NCBI RefSeq assembly: GCF_000379625.1
Contig: NZ_KB903244.1
Coordinates: 374,105 to 438,104 of the forward strand
Length of the DNA: 64,000 nucleotides
Direction: 5' to 3'
Source: Actinomycetospora chiangmaiensis DSM 45062
Lineage (GTDB): Bacteria > Actinomycetota > Actinomycetes > Mycobacteriales > Pseudonocardiaceae
Shown: positions 26,195-34,409 of the stretch, one piece after another
How the letters are laid out: the number at the start of each line of letters is the position of its first letter
Numbering within the stretch: position 1 is the stretch's first letter
Notes under the pieces: model-generated
What the model was told of the DNA's origin: nothing
The model's database searches: none
The model's input: only the letters and a program-made list of their open reading frames with translations
Translations under genes and position numbers: made by a program

Positions 26195-27046
26195 ATGAGC
26201 CGCCAGGACGCCCTGGTCACCGCCGACTGGGCGCAGGAGAACCTCGACGCTCCCGGTGTGGTGTTCGTCGAGGTCGACGAGGACACCAGTGCCTACGACG
26301 GCGGGCACATCCCCGGTGCCGTCAGGATCGACTGGAAGACCGAGCTGCAGGACCAGGTCCGCCGCGACTTCGTCGACAGGGCCGGCTTCGAGAAGCTGCT
26401 CTCAGGCAAGGGCATCGCCGACGACGACACCGTGGTGCTCTACGGCGGCAACAACAACTGGTTCGCCGCCTACGCCTACTGGTACTTCACGCTCTACGGC
26501 CACACCGACGTGAAGCTGCTCGACGGTGGCCGCAAGAAGTGGGAGCTCGACGGCCGCACGCTCGACACCGCGGTCCCGGAGCGGGCACGGACCTCCTACA
26601 CCGCGCAGGAGCAGGACCACTCGATCCGCGCGTTCCGCGACGAGGTCGTCGGCGCGATCAGCTCGAAGACGCTCATCGACATCCGCTCGCCGGAGGAGTA
26701 CGCGGGCCGCCTGCTGGCGCCCGCGCACCTCCCGCAGGAGCAGGCGCAGCGGGCCGGACACATCCCGGGCGCCGTCAACATCCCGTGGAGCCGCGCGGTC
26801 GCCGAGGACGGGACGTTCCGCTCCGACGACCAGCTCCGCGAGCTGTACCGCAGGGAGGGGGTCGACCCGTCCACCCCGGTGATCACCTACTGCCGCATCG
26901 GCGAACGCTCCTCCCACACCTGGTTCGCCCTGCACGAACTGCTCGGCCACGCCGACGTCAAGAACTACGACGGGTCCTGGACCGAGTACGGATCGCTGGT
27001 GGGGGTGCCCATCCAGCTCGGCGACGAGCGGGGCGGGGCCCGATGA
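26195..27046 (+). CDS. thiosulfate sulfurtransferase (CysA/SseA-like rhodanese)
   Basis: 283 aa with two rhodanese domains. The second carries the active-site loop CRIGERSSHTW, as in mycobacterial CysA2-type sulfurtransferases. It moves sulfane sulfur from thiosulfate to a thiol acceptor. ATG 26195 follows AGGAGA. The stop overlaps the panE-like start (ATGA). Confidence 0.9.
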   Translation: MSRQDALVTADWAQENLDAPGVVFVEVDEDTSAYDGGHIPGAVRIDWKTELQDQVRRDFVDRAGFEKLLSGKGIADDDTVVLYGGNNNWFAAYAYWYFTLYGHTDVKLLDGGRKKWELDGRTLDTAVPERARTSYTAQEQDHSIRAFRDEVVGAISSKTLIDIRSPEEYAGRLLAPAHLPQEQAQRAGHIPGAVNIPWSRAVAEDGTFRSDDQLRELYRREGVDPSTPVITYCRIGERSSHTWFALHELLGHADVKNYDGSWTEYGSLVGVPIQLGDERGGAR

Positions 27047-27969
27047 GGACCCTGGTGCTCGGCGCCGGCGCGACCGGCGGCTACCTCGGCGCGCAGCTAC
27101 TCGCCGCGGGCCGCGACGTCACCTTCCTGGTGCGGCAGGTCGCCGCCGACCGGTTGTCCCTCGAGGGCCTGCAGGTCCGCGGGGTCGACGGGACGACCCG
27201 CTCGCACCTGGCCCCGTCGGTGCTCACCGCCGACGAACTGCGCGGCCCCTACGACCTGGTGGTCGTGGCGGTGCGCGGCCGCGCGCTGCCGGACGCGGTG
27301 AAGGACGTCGCCGTCGCGGTCGGTCCCGACACCCGGGTCGTGCCGTTGCTCAACGGGATGGCCCACCTGGAGACGTTGACCGACGCCTTCGGCGCCGGGG
27401 CGGTGCTCGGGGCGACCGCCCGGCTGGCCGCCACCCTGCTGCCGCACGGGGTGATCGTCGAACAGACCGCCGGCGCCACGCTCGAGCTCGGACGTCTGGG
27501 AGTCCCGGGCGAGGACCTCGAGGCCGTGCGCCGCGAACTCCTCGTGGACGGGGTGGACGTGCGCGTCGTCGACGACATCCGCGCCGCGATGTGGGCGAAG
27601 TGGCTCTTCATCGCCGCGAGCACCGTGCTGACGAGCCTGGCCGGCGCGCCGGTGGGCGACGTCGCGGCGACCGCGGGCGGGCCCGACCTCGTCCGCACCG
27701 TGGTCGACGAGCTGTCCGCGATCGCGACGATCGACGGCCACGACGGCGACCCCGACGCGCTCATGCGCACCTTCTCCGACCCGACCTCGCGGTTCGTGCC
27801 GTCGCTGACCCGCGAGCTGTGGGCCGGGCGGCCGGTCGAGGTCGAGGTCCTCGACGAGCTCGCGACCCTCGCCCGGCGCGGAGGGTTCGCGTCGCCGCTG
27901 CTCGACGCGGCGCGGGTCCGCCTCCGGCTCGGCCGCGAGCCGGGGCCCGGGCCCGAGCCGCGAGGCTGA
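27043..27969 (+). CDS. 2-dehydropantoate 2-reductase family protein
   Basis: 308 aa. NADPH site VLGAGATGGYLGAQL, LLNGM Asn and the catalytic Lys in MWAKWLFIAA; C-terminal helical domain with SRFVPSLTRELWAGRPVEVE. The family reduces ketopantoate in pantothenate synthesis, but paralogues with other substrates are common and no other pan genes are adjacent. Coupled to the sulfurtransferase gene. Confidence 0.82.
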   Translation: MRTLVLGAGATGGYLGAQLLAAGRDVTFLVRQVAADRLSLEGLQVRGVDGTTRSHLAPSVLTADELRGPYDLVVVAVRGRALPDAVKDVAVAVGPDTRVVPLLNGMAHLETLTDAFGAGAVLGATARLAATLLPHGVIVEQTAGATLELGRLGVPGEDLEAVRRELLVDGVDVRVVDDIRAAMWAKWLFIAASTVLTSLAGAPVGDVAATAGGPDLVRTVVDELSAIATIDGHDGDPDALMRTFSDPTSRFVPSLTRELWAGRPVEVEVLDELATLARRGGFASPLLDAARVRLRLGREPGPGPEPRG

Positions 27970-27978
27970 CCGGAGCCC

Positions 27979-27995
27979 CGGCCCCGCCGGGGCCG
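27979..27995. terminator. bidirectional terminator hairpin
   Basis: Perfect 7-bp stem CGGCCCC/GGGGCCG with a 3-nt loop, between the convergent stops at 27969 and 27999. Confidence 0.6.
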
Positions 27996-27998
27996 TCC

Positions 27999-28781
27999 TC
28001 AGGCGGGACGGCCCTGGCCGGTGGACGCGCTGGTGCCACCGTCCACGGGCAGGACGACGCCGGTGACGTAGCGGGCGGCGTCGCTGGCGAGGAACAGCAC
28101 GGCGGGAGCGATGTCCTCGGGCTCGCCGATGCGGCCGAGGGCGACCCGGTCGACGAACTTCTCCAGCAGGGACGGGTTCTCCGTCACCGCGGCGACGGCA
28201 CCTGTGCGGGTGAGCGCGGGGGCGACGGCGTTGAGCCGGACCCCTCGCGGCCCCCAGTCGAGCGCCAGGGACCGCACGAAGTTCGACACCGCGCCCTTGG
28301 TGGCGTTGTAGCCGGCCTGGCCCCAGTCGCCGGCCAGGCCGGAGACGCTGGACACGGCGACGAGGTTGCCGCCGCTCGTCGCGAGGACGGGCAGCGCCTT
28401 CTTCGCCAGATGGAAGAAGCCGTCGACGTTGGTGGCCCGCATGGCCTCCCAGTCGGCGTCGTCGAGGTCGGTGATCTCGCCGTTGGCGTACCCCGCCGCG
28501 TTGCTGACCACGACGTCGAGGCGGCCGAAGCGGCGGACCGCCTCGTCGACCAGGGCGCCGATCTGCTCCTTGTCGGCCAGGTCCGTCGGGACGGCGAGCG
28601 CCCGCTCGGCCGGTGCGTCGCGCAGCGCCTCGTCGAGGGGTTCCCGGCGACGGCCGGCGACCACCACGGTCGCCCCCGCGTCGAGGAAGGCCCGGGTGAT
28701 GGCCAGCCCGATGCCGGACCCGCCTCCCGTGACCAGGACGACGGAGTCGCTGAAGTCGAAGTGCGGGGTTCCGGTGCTCAT
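27999..28781 (-). CDS. short-chain dehydrogenase/reductase
   Basis: 260 aa classical SDR. TGGGSGIG cofactor motif, NAAG (VSNAAGY), Ser in AVSSVSG, catalytic YNATK and the C-terminal VLPVDGGTSAS typical of FabG-like enzymes. AGRRR after beta-2 suggests NADP(H). Substrate unknown. ATG 28781 is supported by a TAGCGT -10 at 6 nt. Confidence 0.87.
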   Translation of the reverse strand: MSTGTPHFDFSDSVVLVTGGGSGIGLAITRAFLDAGATVVVAGRRREPLDEALRDAPAERALAVPTDLADKEQIGALVDEAVRRFGRLDVVVSNAAGYANGEITDLDDADWEAMRATNVDGFFHLAKKALPVLATSGGNLVAVSSVSGLAGDWGQAGYNATKGAVSNFVRSLALDWGPRGVRLNAVAPALTRTGAVAAVTENPSLLEKFVDRVALGRIGEPEDIAPAVLFLASDAARYVTGVVLPVDGGTSASTGQGRPA

Positions 28782-28787
28782 GCCCCG

Positions 28788-28793
28788 ACGCTA
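28788..28793 (-). promoter_or_regulatory. -10 element of the SDR gene (leaderless)
   Basis: Minus-strand TAGCGT ends 6 nt before ATG 28781. Confidence 0.5.
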
Positions 28794-28853
28794 CGCCGCA
28801 GGGGCGAAGACGACGCAGACGTCAGGCTTTCGGCTGTGTCACATGAAGTGCGG

Positions 28854-29264
28854 TCAGGTGGGCAACGGGACGTTCTGCAGCCGGACCTGCCCGCGCGCGA
28901 GTTCCTTGCCGTCCTCGCTCCGGGTGACGCGCACGAGCCAGAGCTGCTGCACCCGCCCCTGCTGCACCGGCTCGGCGACCACGTCCACCCGGCCGTCGGT
29001 GGCACTGCGCAGGAAATCCGTGGCGTTGTGCACCCCGACGGCGAACTGGCCCCGGTCCTCGACCGCCGCGCTCGCCCCGATGCTCGCCGCGCTCTCGATC
29101 GCGGCGGTGTACACGCCGCCGTGGACGACGCCCCACGGGGTGTGGTGCTGGGCGCCGAGGTCGATCCGCCCGACGACCCGGGTGCCGGTCACGGACTCGA
29201 CGTGCAGGCCGGCGGCCACGACGAACGGCGACCCCGCCTCGGGAGACAGCTCGGGCAGCGGCAT
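28854..29264 (-). CDS. PaaI-type hotdog-fold thioesterase
   Basis: 136 aa. Motif TPWGVVHGGVYTAAIESAASIGA is the active-site helix region of PaaI/YbgC-type acyl-CoA thioesterases, followed by VGVHNATDFLRSA. ATG 29264 has GGAGG 5 nt upstream; an ATG at 29318 overlapping the TetR stop is in frame but would include an operator in the coding region. It is downstream of a TetR gene on the same strand and close to the desaturase fusion. Confidence 0.82.
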   Translation of the reverse strand: MPLPELSPEAGSPFVVAAGLHVESVTGTRVVGRIDLGAQHHTPWGVVHGGVYTAAIESAASIGASAAVEDRGQFAVGVHNATDFLRSATDGRVDVVAEPVQQGRVQQLWLVRVTRSEDGKELARGQVRLQNVPLPT

Positions 29265-29276
29265 GACGACCTCCGG

Positions 29277-29298
29277 ATCGACCGATACGTTGGTCGAT
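29277..29298. promoter_or_regulatory. candidate TetR operator before the thioesterase
   Basis: ATCGACC-N8-GGTCGAT has perfect 7-bp arms, between the TetR stop and the thioesterase ribosome site. The half-site resembles RTYGACM of the repeat at 29935. Confidence 0.55.
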
Positions 29299-29314
29299 AG
29301 CATACGTCGCCGGT

Positions 29315-29896
29315 TCATGACCGCCGGGCGAGACCCTCCGCCAGCCAGCGCGCCTGGGTCGCCGCGAGGTCCGGGCCGGTGGGCTGCGTGGCGTGGCTGA
29401 TGACGAGCCGGACGAGGGCGTCGGCCAGGGCCGGCAGGTCCGGGTGCTCGCCGTGCAGGGCCGCGAGGTCCGCCGCGATCACGGTGACGCCCCGGTCGAG
29501 CACCACCTCGGGGCGCGCGGTGACCACCGGAAGCAGGCTCTCCCCGCCGTCGGCGGTCAGGATCGCCTTGAGCAGGTCGTTCGACGCCCCGAACGCGAGC
29601 GCGCCGACCACGGCCGCGACCGCCCCCGCCACGAGGTCGTCCGGGTGGGCCCGCAGCTCCCTGCGCACGACGTCGAGGAACGCGTCGGTCTCGCGCCCCA
29701 CGAGGGCGTCCCCGAGCGCCTGCTTGGTGCCGACCGCGTTGTAGACGTGCTGCCGGCTGATCCCGGCCCGGCGCGCGACGGCGCCCATCGTCACCGCCGA
29801 CCACCCCTGGGCGGTGGTGAGCTCCCGGGCCGCGTCGAGCAGCCGGGCGAGCAGCTCGGCCCGCGTGTCCTCGCGGAACGAGCCACCCGTCGTCAT
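29315..29896 (-). CDS. TetR/AcrR family transcriptional regulator
   Basis: 193 aa. Helix-turn-helix VTMGAVARRAGISRQHVYNAVGTKQAL at about residues 33-60. ATG 29896 with TAAGGT 7 nt upstream (leaderless). It lies between a thioesterase (same strand) and the divergent desaturase fusion, each preceded by an inverted repeat with similar half-sites, so it probably controls both and senses an acyl or lipid ligand. Confidence 0.86.
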   Translation of the reverse strand: MTTGGSFREDTRAELLARLLDAARELTTAQGWSAVTMGAVARRAGISRQHVYNAVGTKQALGDALVGRETDAFLDVVRRELRAHPDDLVAGAVAAVVGALAFGASNDLLKAILTADGGESLLPVVTARPEVVLDRGVTVIAADLAALHGEHPDLPALADALVRLVISHATQPTGPDLAATQARWLAEGLARRS

Positions 29897-29903
29897 GAAC
29901 CCG

Positions 29904-29909
29904 ACCTTA
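29904..29909 (-). promoter_or_regulatory. -10 element of the TetR gene at 29896 (leaderless)
   Basis: Minus-strand TAAGGT ends 7 nt before ATG 29896. Confidence 0.5.
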
Positions 29910-29934
29910 CAGAACCGAACCAGACGACAACGGC

Positions 29935-29961
29935 GTTGACAAGCAAGCATCAATTGTCAAC
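29935..29961. promoter_or_regulatory. inverted repeat over the desaturase-fusion promoter
   Basis: GTTGACA (29935-29941) and TGTCAAC (29955-29961) are perfect 7-bp arms. The left arm contains a TTGACA -35; AACGAT 17 bp later is the possible -10, eight bases before ATG 29973. Confidence 0.55.
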
Positions 29962-29972
29962 GATTCGGCGGC

Positions 29973-31985
29973 ATGACGACGACCGCCGAGCCCGCCGACG
30001 AGGACCGGGTGCTCAGCGAGGAGGAGTCCCGCGCGATCCGGCGCGGGGTCCCCCATCCCCGCGTGCCGATGCCCGTGGTGGCCCTGCCGACGCTCGCGCT
30101 GTTCGTCGGGTCGCTTGCCGCCTGGATCGGGGCGACCTGGTGGGTGCTGGCGGGCGGGGACCCCTGGCGCTACGCCGTGACGATCCCGGTGCACGCCGTC
30201 GTCACCTTCACGATGTTCACGGTGCTCCACGAGACGATCCACCTCGCGGGTGGACGGTCGCGGACGGTCAACGAGGTCCTCGGCCGACTCGCCATGCCGT
30301 TCGTCGTCGCCTGGGCGGCGTTCCCGCTCGTGCGCTACCTGCACATCGAGCACCACCGGAACACCAACGAGGACGTGGCGACCGACCCGGACGCCTGGTC
30401 GTCCGCCGGCCCGGCCTGGCTCTGGCCGCTGCGCTGGGCGACCCTCGACCTCTGGTACCTGCGCTTCTACGCGCCGCGCATCCCGGGGCGCCCCCGCGGG
30501 GAGCTGGCCGAGCAGTTCGCCGTGTCCGCCGTGGTGATCGGCGGGTTCGTCACGCTCGCGCTCACCGGGCACGGCTGGGAGCTGCTGATGATCTACCTGA
30601 TCCCGCAGCGGATCGGCGTCGGCATCCTCGTCTGGTGGTTCGACTGGCTGCCCCACCACGACCTCGAGGCCACCGCCCGGTCGGACCGCTTCCACGCCAC
30701 CCGCATCCGCGTCGGGTGGGAGCGGATCATGAATCCGCTGATGCTCTACCAGAACTACCACCTGGTGCATCACATCCACCCGACGATCCCGTTCTACCGC
30801 TACGTCCAGGTCTGGCGGCGCTCGGAGTCGGACTGGCTCGAGCGCGACGTCCCGATCGTCACCGCATGGGGCACGGAGCTCTCCGCGTCGGAGTACCGCG
30901 CCTGGCGGAACATCATCTCGACCTACGACCGCGACGCCGACCTGCCCCGCCTCCCCCACCGGCTGCGCGTCGAGGTGGTCCGGCGTCTCACCCCCGACGC
31001 CGTGTCGGTCACCCTCGCCGTGCCGGACGAGCTCCGCGAGGCCTTCCGCTTCGCCCCGGGCCAGCACGTCACGGTGGCGGCGGAGATCGACGGCGAGACG
31101 GTCCGGCGGAACTACTCGATCTGCACCGCGGCGGGATCGGGGCTCCTGCGGATCGCGGTGCGGCAGGTCGAGGGCGGACGCTTCTCCACCTGGGCGAACA
31201 CCCGGCTCCGGGTCGGCGACGAGCTCGAGGTGACCCCGCCCGCCGGCGCCTTCACCGTCGAGCTGGACCGGCGGAACGCCCGCCACGTCGCCGCCGTCGC
31301 CGCCGGCAGCGGGATCACGCCGGTCATCTCGATCCTCACCAGCACCCTCGACGTCGAGCCGCGCTCCCGCGCGACGCTCTTCTACGCGAACCGCGACGCC
31401 GAGCACACGATGTTCGACGACGAGCTCGCCATGCTCGTGCGCCGCTACGAGGGCCGGCTCGCGGTGGTCCACCACCACAGCCGCGGGACCTCGTCCCGAC
31501 GACGGGTCGTGCCCGGCCGGCTCGACGCCGCCCGGCTCGCGGAGCACCTGGCCGACCCGGCTCTGCGCTCCGCGGCGTGGTTCCTGTGCGGACCGGCCGC
31601 CATGCTCGACGACCTCGAGCCCGTGCTGCGCGAGCACGGCGTCACCGAGGTGCGCCGCGAGCTGTTCGTCGCCCCCGACGACGAGCCGGGCGACCTCGGC
31701 GACATCGTCCCGGCGACCGTGACGGTGACGCGCGGCGGTGAGACGACGGCGGTGGCGAGCACTGGAACGGCGTCGCTGCTCGAGAGTGCACTCGCCGGCG
31801 GGGTCGACGCGCCCTACCTGTGCGCCGGGGGCATCTGCGGCACCTGCGTGGCCACCGTGACCGACGGCCGCGTCCACATGCAGCAGAACTACGCGCTCTC
31901 CCCCGCCGAGATCGACGCCGGGAAGGTACTCACCTGCCAGGCCCGCCCGACGACCCCGGAGGTCGCGGTCGACTACGACCGCTGA
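29973..31985 (+). CDS. self-contained membrane desaturase/hydroxylase fused to ferredoxin reductase and 2Fe-2S ferredoxin
   Basis: 670 aa, three domains in one chain. Residues 35-310: membrane fatty-acid-desaturase-like di-iron enzyme with His boxes HETIH (86-90), HIEHH (124-128), HLVHH (263-267) plus LPHHD (227-230), closest in pattern to rhizopine-oxygenase (MocD)/hydroxylase-type members. Residues 328-570: FNR-type reductase with RRNYS (FAD, 378-382), GSGITP and CGPAAM (NAD(P)H). Residues 585-670: plant-type ferredoxin, ligands in CAGGICGTC and LTCQA. All electron-transfer parts are present in one protein. No ribosome site; start close to the promoter. Substrate (fatty acyl chain, alkane, carotenoid or other) unknown. 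Confidence 0.88.
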   Translation: MTTTAEPADEDRVLSEEESRAIRRGVPHPRVPMPVVALPTLALFVGSLAAWIGATWWVLAGGDPWRYAVTIPVHAVVTFTMFTVLHETIHLAGGRSRTVNEVLGRLAMPFVVAWAAFPLVRYLHIEHHRNTNEDVATDPDAWSSAGPAWLWPLRWATLDLWYLRFYAPRIPGRPRGELAEQFAVSAVVIGGFVTLALTGHGWELLMIYLIPQRIGVGILVWWFDWLPHHDLEATARSDRFHATRIRVGWERIMNPLMLYQNYHLVHHIHPTIPFYRYVQVWRRSESDWLERDVPIVTAWGTELSASEYRAWRNIISTYDRDADLPRLPHRLRVEVVRRLTPDAVSVTLAVPDELREAFRFAPGQHVTVAAEIDGETVRRNYSICTAAGSGLLRIAVRQVEGGRFSTWANTRLRVGDELEVTPPAGAFTVELDRRNARHVAAVAAGSGITPVISILTSTLDVEPRSRATLFYANRDAEHTMFDDELAMLVRRYEGRLAVVHHHSRGTSSRRRVVPGRLDAARLAEHLADPALRSAAWFLCGPAAMLDDLEPVLREHGVTEVRRELFVAPDDEPGDLGDIVPATVTVTRGGETTAVASTGTASLLESALAGGVDAPYLCAGGICGTCVATVTDGRVHMQQNYALSPAEIDAGKVLTCQARPTTPEVAVDYDR

Positions 31986-31998
31986 CCGCCGGGGTCAG
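31982..31998. terminator. small hairpin between convergent genes
   Basis: CTGACC/GGTCAG, 6-bp stem and 5-nt loop, overlapping the fusion gene stop and 10 bp before the glcB stop. Confidence 0.4.
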
Positions 31999-32007
31999 GG
32001 TCACGAC

Positions 32008-34203
32008 TCAGGCGGACGCCTTGGCCTTCCGACGCCACTGCGTGAGCGCGCGCTCGGTGTAGCCGTTGGGCTCCGTCCCGCCGGAGAACACCAGCTCGAG
32101 GGCGGCCTGGAACGACTCGCTGTGCTCCAGGTCCGGGGCCATGGGCGGGTAGCCGTCCTGGCCCTCGTTCTGCTCGTCGACCAGCGCGGCCATGCGCGCG
32201 AAGGTCTCCTTCACGGTGTCGGCGTCGACGACGCCGTGCTCGAGCCAGTTGGCGATGAGCTGGCTGGAGATGCGCAGCGTCGCCCGGTCCTCCATGAGCC
32301 CGACGCCCTCGAGGTCGGGCACGGTGGAGCAGCCGATGCCCATCCCGACCCAGCGCACGACGTAGCCGAGGATCGACTGGGCGTTGGTCTCCAGCTCGTG
32401 GCGCACGTCCTCGTCGGACAGCGTGCTCGGGTCGGAGAGCGGGAGCTCCAGCAGGTTGCGGCGGTCGGCCACGGGCCGCTGCGCGATCTCGTCCTGGACC
32501 GCGTGCACGTCGACGCGCAGGTAGTGCAGCGCGTGCAGCGTCGCGGCCGTCGGCGAGGGCACCCACGCCGTGTTCGCGCCCGCCTTCGGGTGGCCGATCT
32601 TCTGCTCGAGCATCTCGGCCATGGCGGCGGGCTTGGCCCACATGCCCTTGCCGACCTGCGCGTGGTGCTCGAAGCCGGCCGCCAGCGCGACGTCGACGTT
32701 GCGGTCCTCGTAGGTCTGCAGCCAGGTCGTCGACTTCATGTCGCCCTTGCGCAGGACCGGGCCCGCGGCGAAGCAGGTGTGGATCTCGTCGCCGGTGCGG
32801 TCGAGGAACCCGGTGTTGACGAAGATGACGCGGTCGGAGGCCGCGCCGATGCAGGCCGACAGGTTGGCCGTCGTCCGCTTCTCCTCGTCCATGATGCCGA
32901 TCTTGAGCGTGTTCGCGTCGAGACCGAGGGCCTCCTCGATCGCCGCGAACAGCTCCACGGTCAGCGCGACCTCGTCGGGCCCGTGCTGCTTGGGCTTGAC
33001 GAGGTAGAGGCTGCCGGCGCGGGAGTTGGTGTGCGGGCCGAGCCCACGCAGGTCGTACAGGCCGGCCACGGCGCACACGAGCGCGTCGAGGACGCCCTCG
33101 TTGGCCTCCTCGCCGTCGGCGGTGAGCACCGCGTTCGTCGTCATGTGGTGCCCGCAGGTGCGGACCAGCATCAGCGATCGGCCCGGCAGGGTCAGGGACG
33201 ACCCGTCGGCGGCGGTGTACTCGCGGTCCGCGTGGACCCGTCGGGTGACGGTCTCCCCGCCCTTCGAGAACTCCGCGACCAGGTCGCCGGTCATCAGACC
33301 GAGCCAGGTGCGGTAGGCCAGGGCCTTGTCCTCGCCGTCGACCGTGGCGACCGAGTCCTCGAGGTCGACGATGGTGGTCACCGCCGACTCGAGCACGACG
33401 TCGCTGACGTCGGCGTGGTGCTGGCGGCCCACCTGCGTCGACGGGTCGATCACCAGGTCGACGTGCAGGCCGTGACGGGCGAGCAGCACGCTCCCGCGGC
33501 CGTCGTCGTCCGGGGCGTTGAAGCCGGCGAACGCCGACGGGTCGGCGAGGCCGACGGTGCCGTCGGCGGTCTCGGCGGCGAACCCGTCGGTCGAGGGACG
33601 GTAGGCGGTGACGTCGGCGTGGCTCCCGCGCTCGAGCGGGAACAGCTCGTCGAGCAGCTGGTCGGCGGCCTCGATGACCTGCGCGCCGCGCTTCTCGTCG
33701 TAGCCCTTCGCGAGCTCGTGGTCCAGCGGGAGCGCGTCGGTGCCGTAGAAGGCGTCGAACAGCGAGCCCCAGCGGGCGTTCGCGGCGTTGAGCGCGAAGC
33801 GCGCGTTCGTCGACGGCACCACGAGCTGCGGGCCGGGCACCTCGGCGATCTCCGGGTCGACCCGGTCGACGTCGATCGTGGGGACGCTCGACGGCTCGGG
33901 CTGCAGGTAGCCGAGGTCGGTGAGCAGCTTCTCGTAGTCGTCCCGGGACCCGGCGCCGTGCTCCCGGTGCCACGCGTCGATCTTCCCCTGGAGGTCGTCG
34001 CGCTCGGCGAGGGCCGTCGCGATCCGCGGAGCGAACCGCTGCTGCAGGTCGGCCAGGGTCGACCAGAACTTCTCGGGGGTGATCTCGACCTGCGCGAGCA
34101 GCTCGTCCTCGACGAACGCTCGCAGGTGCTCGTCGACCTGGAGCCCGGACCGTTCGGACGTCTCGGACACTGACGGACCGCCTCTCTCGTCTGCTGGACT
34201 CAT
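32008..34203 (-). CDS. glcB: malate synthase G
   Basis: 731 aa, the G-isoform length. Condenses glyoxylate with acetyl-CoA to malate. Visible family segments: catalytic-site Arg region VRTCGHHMTTNAV, IGIMDEEKRTTANL (Mg-binding acid), GFLDRTGDEIHT, and the C-terminal YVVRWVGMGIGCSTVPD. ATG 34203 follows AGAGGA, which is itself in the 3' arm of a perfect 7-bp hairpin. It lies downstream of a LysR gene on the same strand and next to a betaine-type catabolic operon that could supply glyoxylate via glycine; that link is inference. Confidence 0.95.
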   Translation of the reverse strand: MSPADERGGPSVSETSERSGLQVDEHLRAFVEDELLAQVEITPEKFWSTLADLQQRFAPRIATALAERDDLQGKIDAWHREHGAGSRDDYEKLLTDLGYLQPEPSSVPTIDVDRVDPEIAEVPGPQLVVPSTNARFALNAANARWGSLFDAFYGTDALPLDHELAKGYDEKRGAQVIEAADQLLDELFPLERGSHADVTAYRPSTDGFAAETADGTVGLADPSAFAGFNAPDDDGRGSVLLARHGLHVDLVIDPSTQVGRQHHADVSDVVLESAVTTIVDLEDSVATVDGEDKALAYRTWLGLMTGDLVAEFSKGGETVTRRVHADREYTAADGSSLTLPGRSLMLVRTCGHHMTTNAVLTADGEEANEGVLDALVCAVAGLYDLRGLGPHTNSRAGSLYLVKPKQHGPDEVALTVELFAAIEEALGLDANTLKIGIMDEEKRTTANLSACIGAASDRVIFVNTGFLDRTGDEIHTCFAAGPVLRKGDMKSTTWLQTYEDRNVDVALAAGFEHHAQVGKGMWAKPAAMAEMLEQKIGHPKAGANTAWVPSPTAATLHALHYLRVDVHAVQDEIAQRPVADRRNLLELPLSDPSTLSDEDVRHELETNAQSILGYVVRWVGMGIGCSTVPDLEGVGLMEDRATLRISSQLIANWLEHGVVDADTVKETFARMAALVDEQNEGQDGYPPMAPDLEHSESFQAALELVFSGGTEPNGYTERALTQWRRKAKASA

Positions 34204-34208
34204 CGGGT

Positions 34209-34227
34209 CCTCTGTTCCCCACAGAGG
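34209..34227 (-). promoter_or_regulatory. hairpin that hides the glcB ribosome-binding site
   Basis: On the minus strand CCTCTGT-GGGGA-ACAGAGG forms a perfect 7-bp stem; the 3' arm runs into the AGAGGA Shine-Dalgarno of glcB. The rest of the gap (34228-34387) shows no gene. Confidence 0.55.
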
Positions 34228-34387
34228 GCTCCCGATACTCGGCGACCCGACGGCGGACGTGGTCGTGTCCCGCTCGGTGGAAGCAGGCCGGTCGCTGCCG
34301 ACCGCCGTGCCCGGAGGAAGCACCGTCGGGACCGGGATGGTCGCCGATGCCACCCTGCACGTCAATCGACACCTCGTGCACAGGACC

Positions 34388-34404
34388 GTGTACGCCAGGT
34401 ACAC
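34388..34404. promoter_or_regulatory. LysR-type site downstream of the LysR gene, upstream of glcB
   Basis: GTGTACGCCAGGTACAC: perfect 6-bp arms. Its TGTACGC...GTACA core matches the site at 35342-35356 at 12 of 15 bases. It lies 185 bp before the glcB start. Confidence 0.55.
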
Positions 34405-34409
34405 GATCG

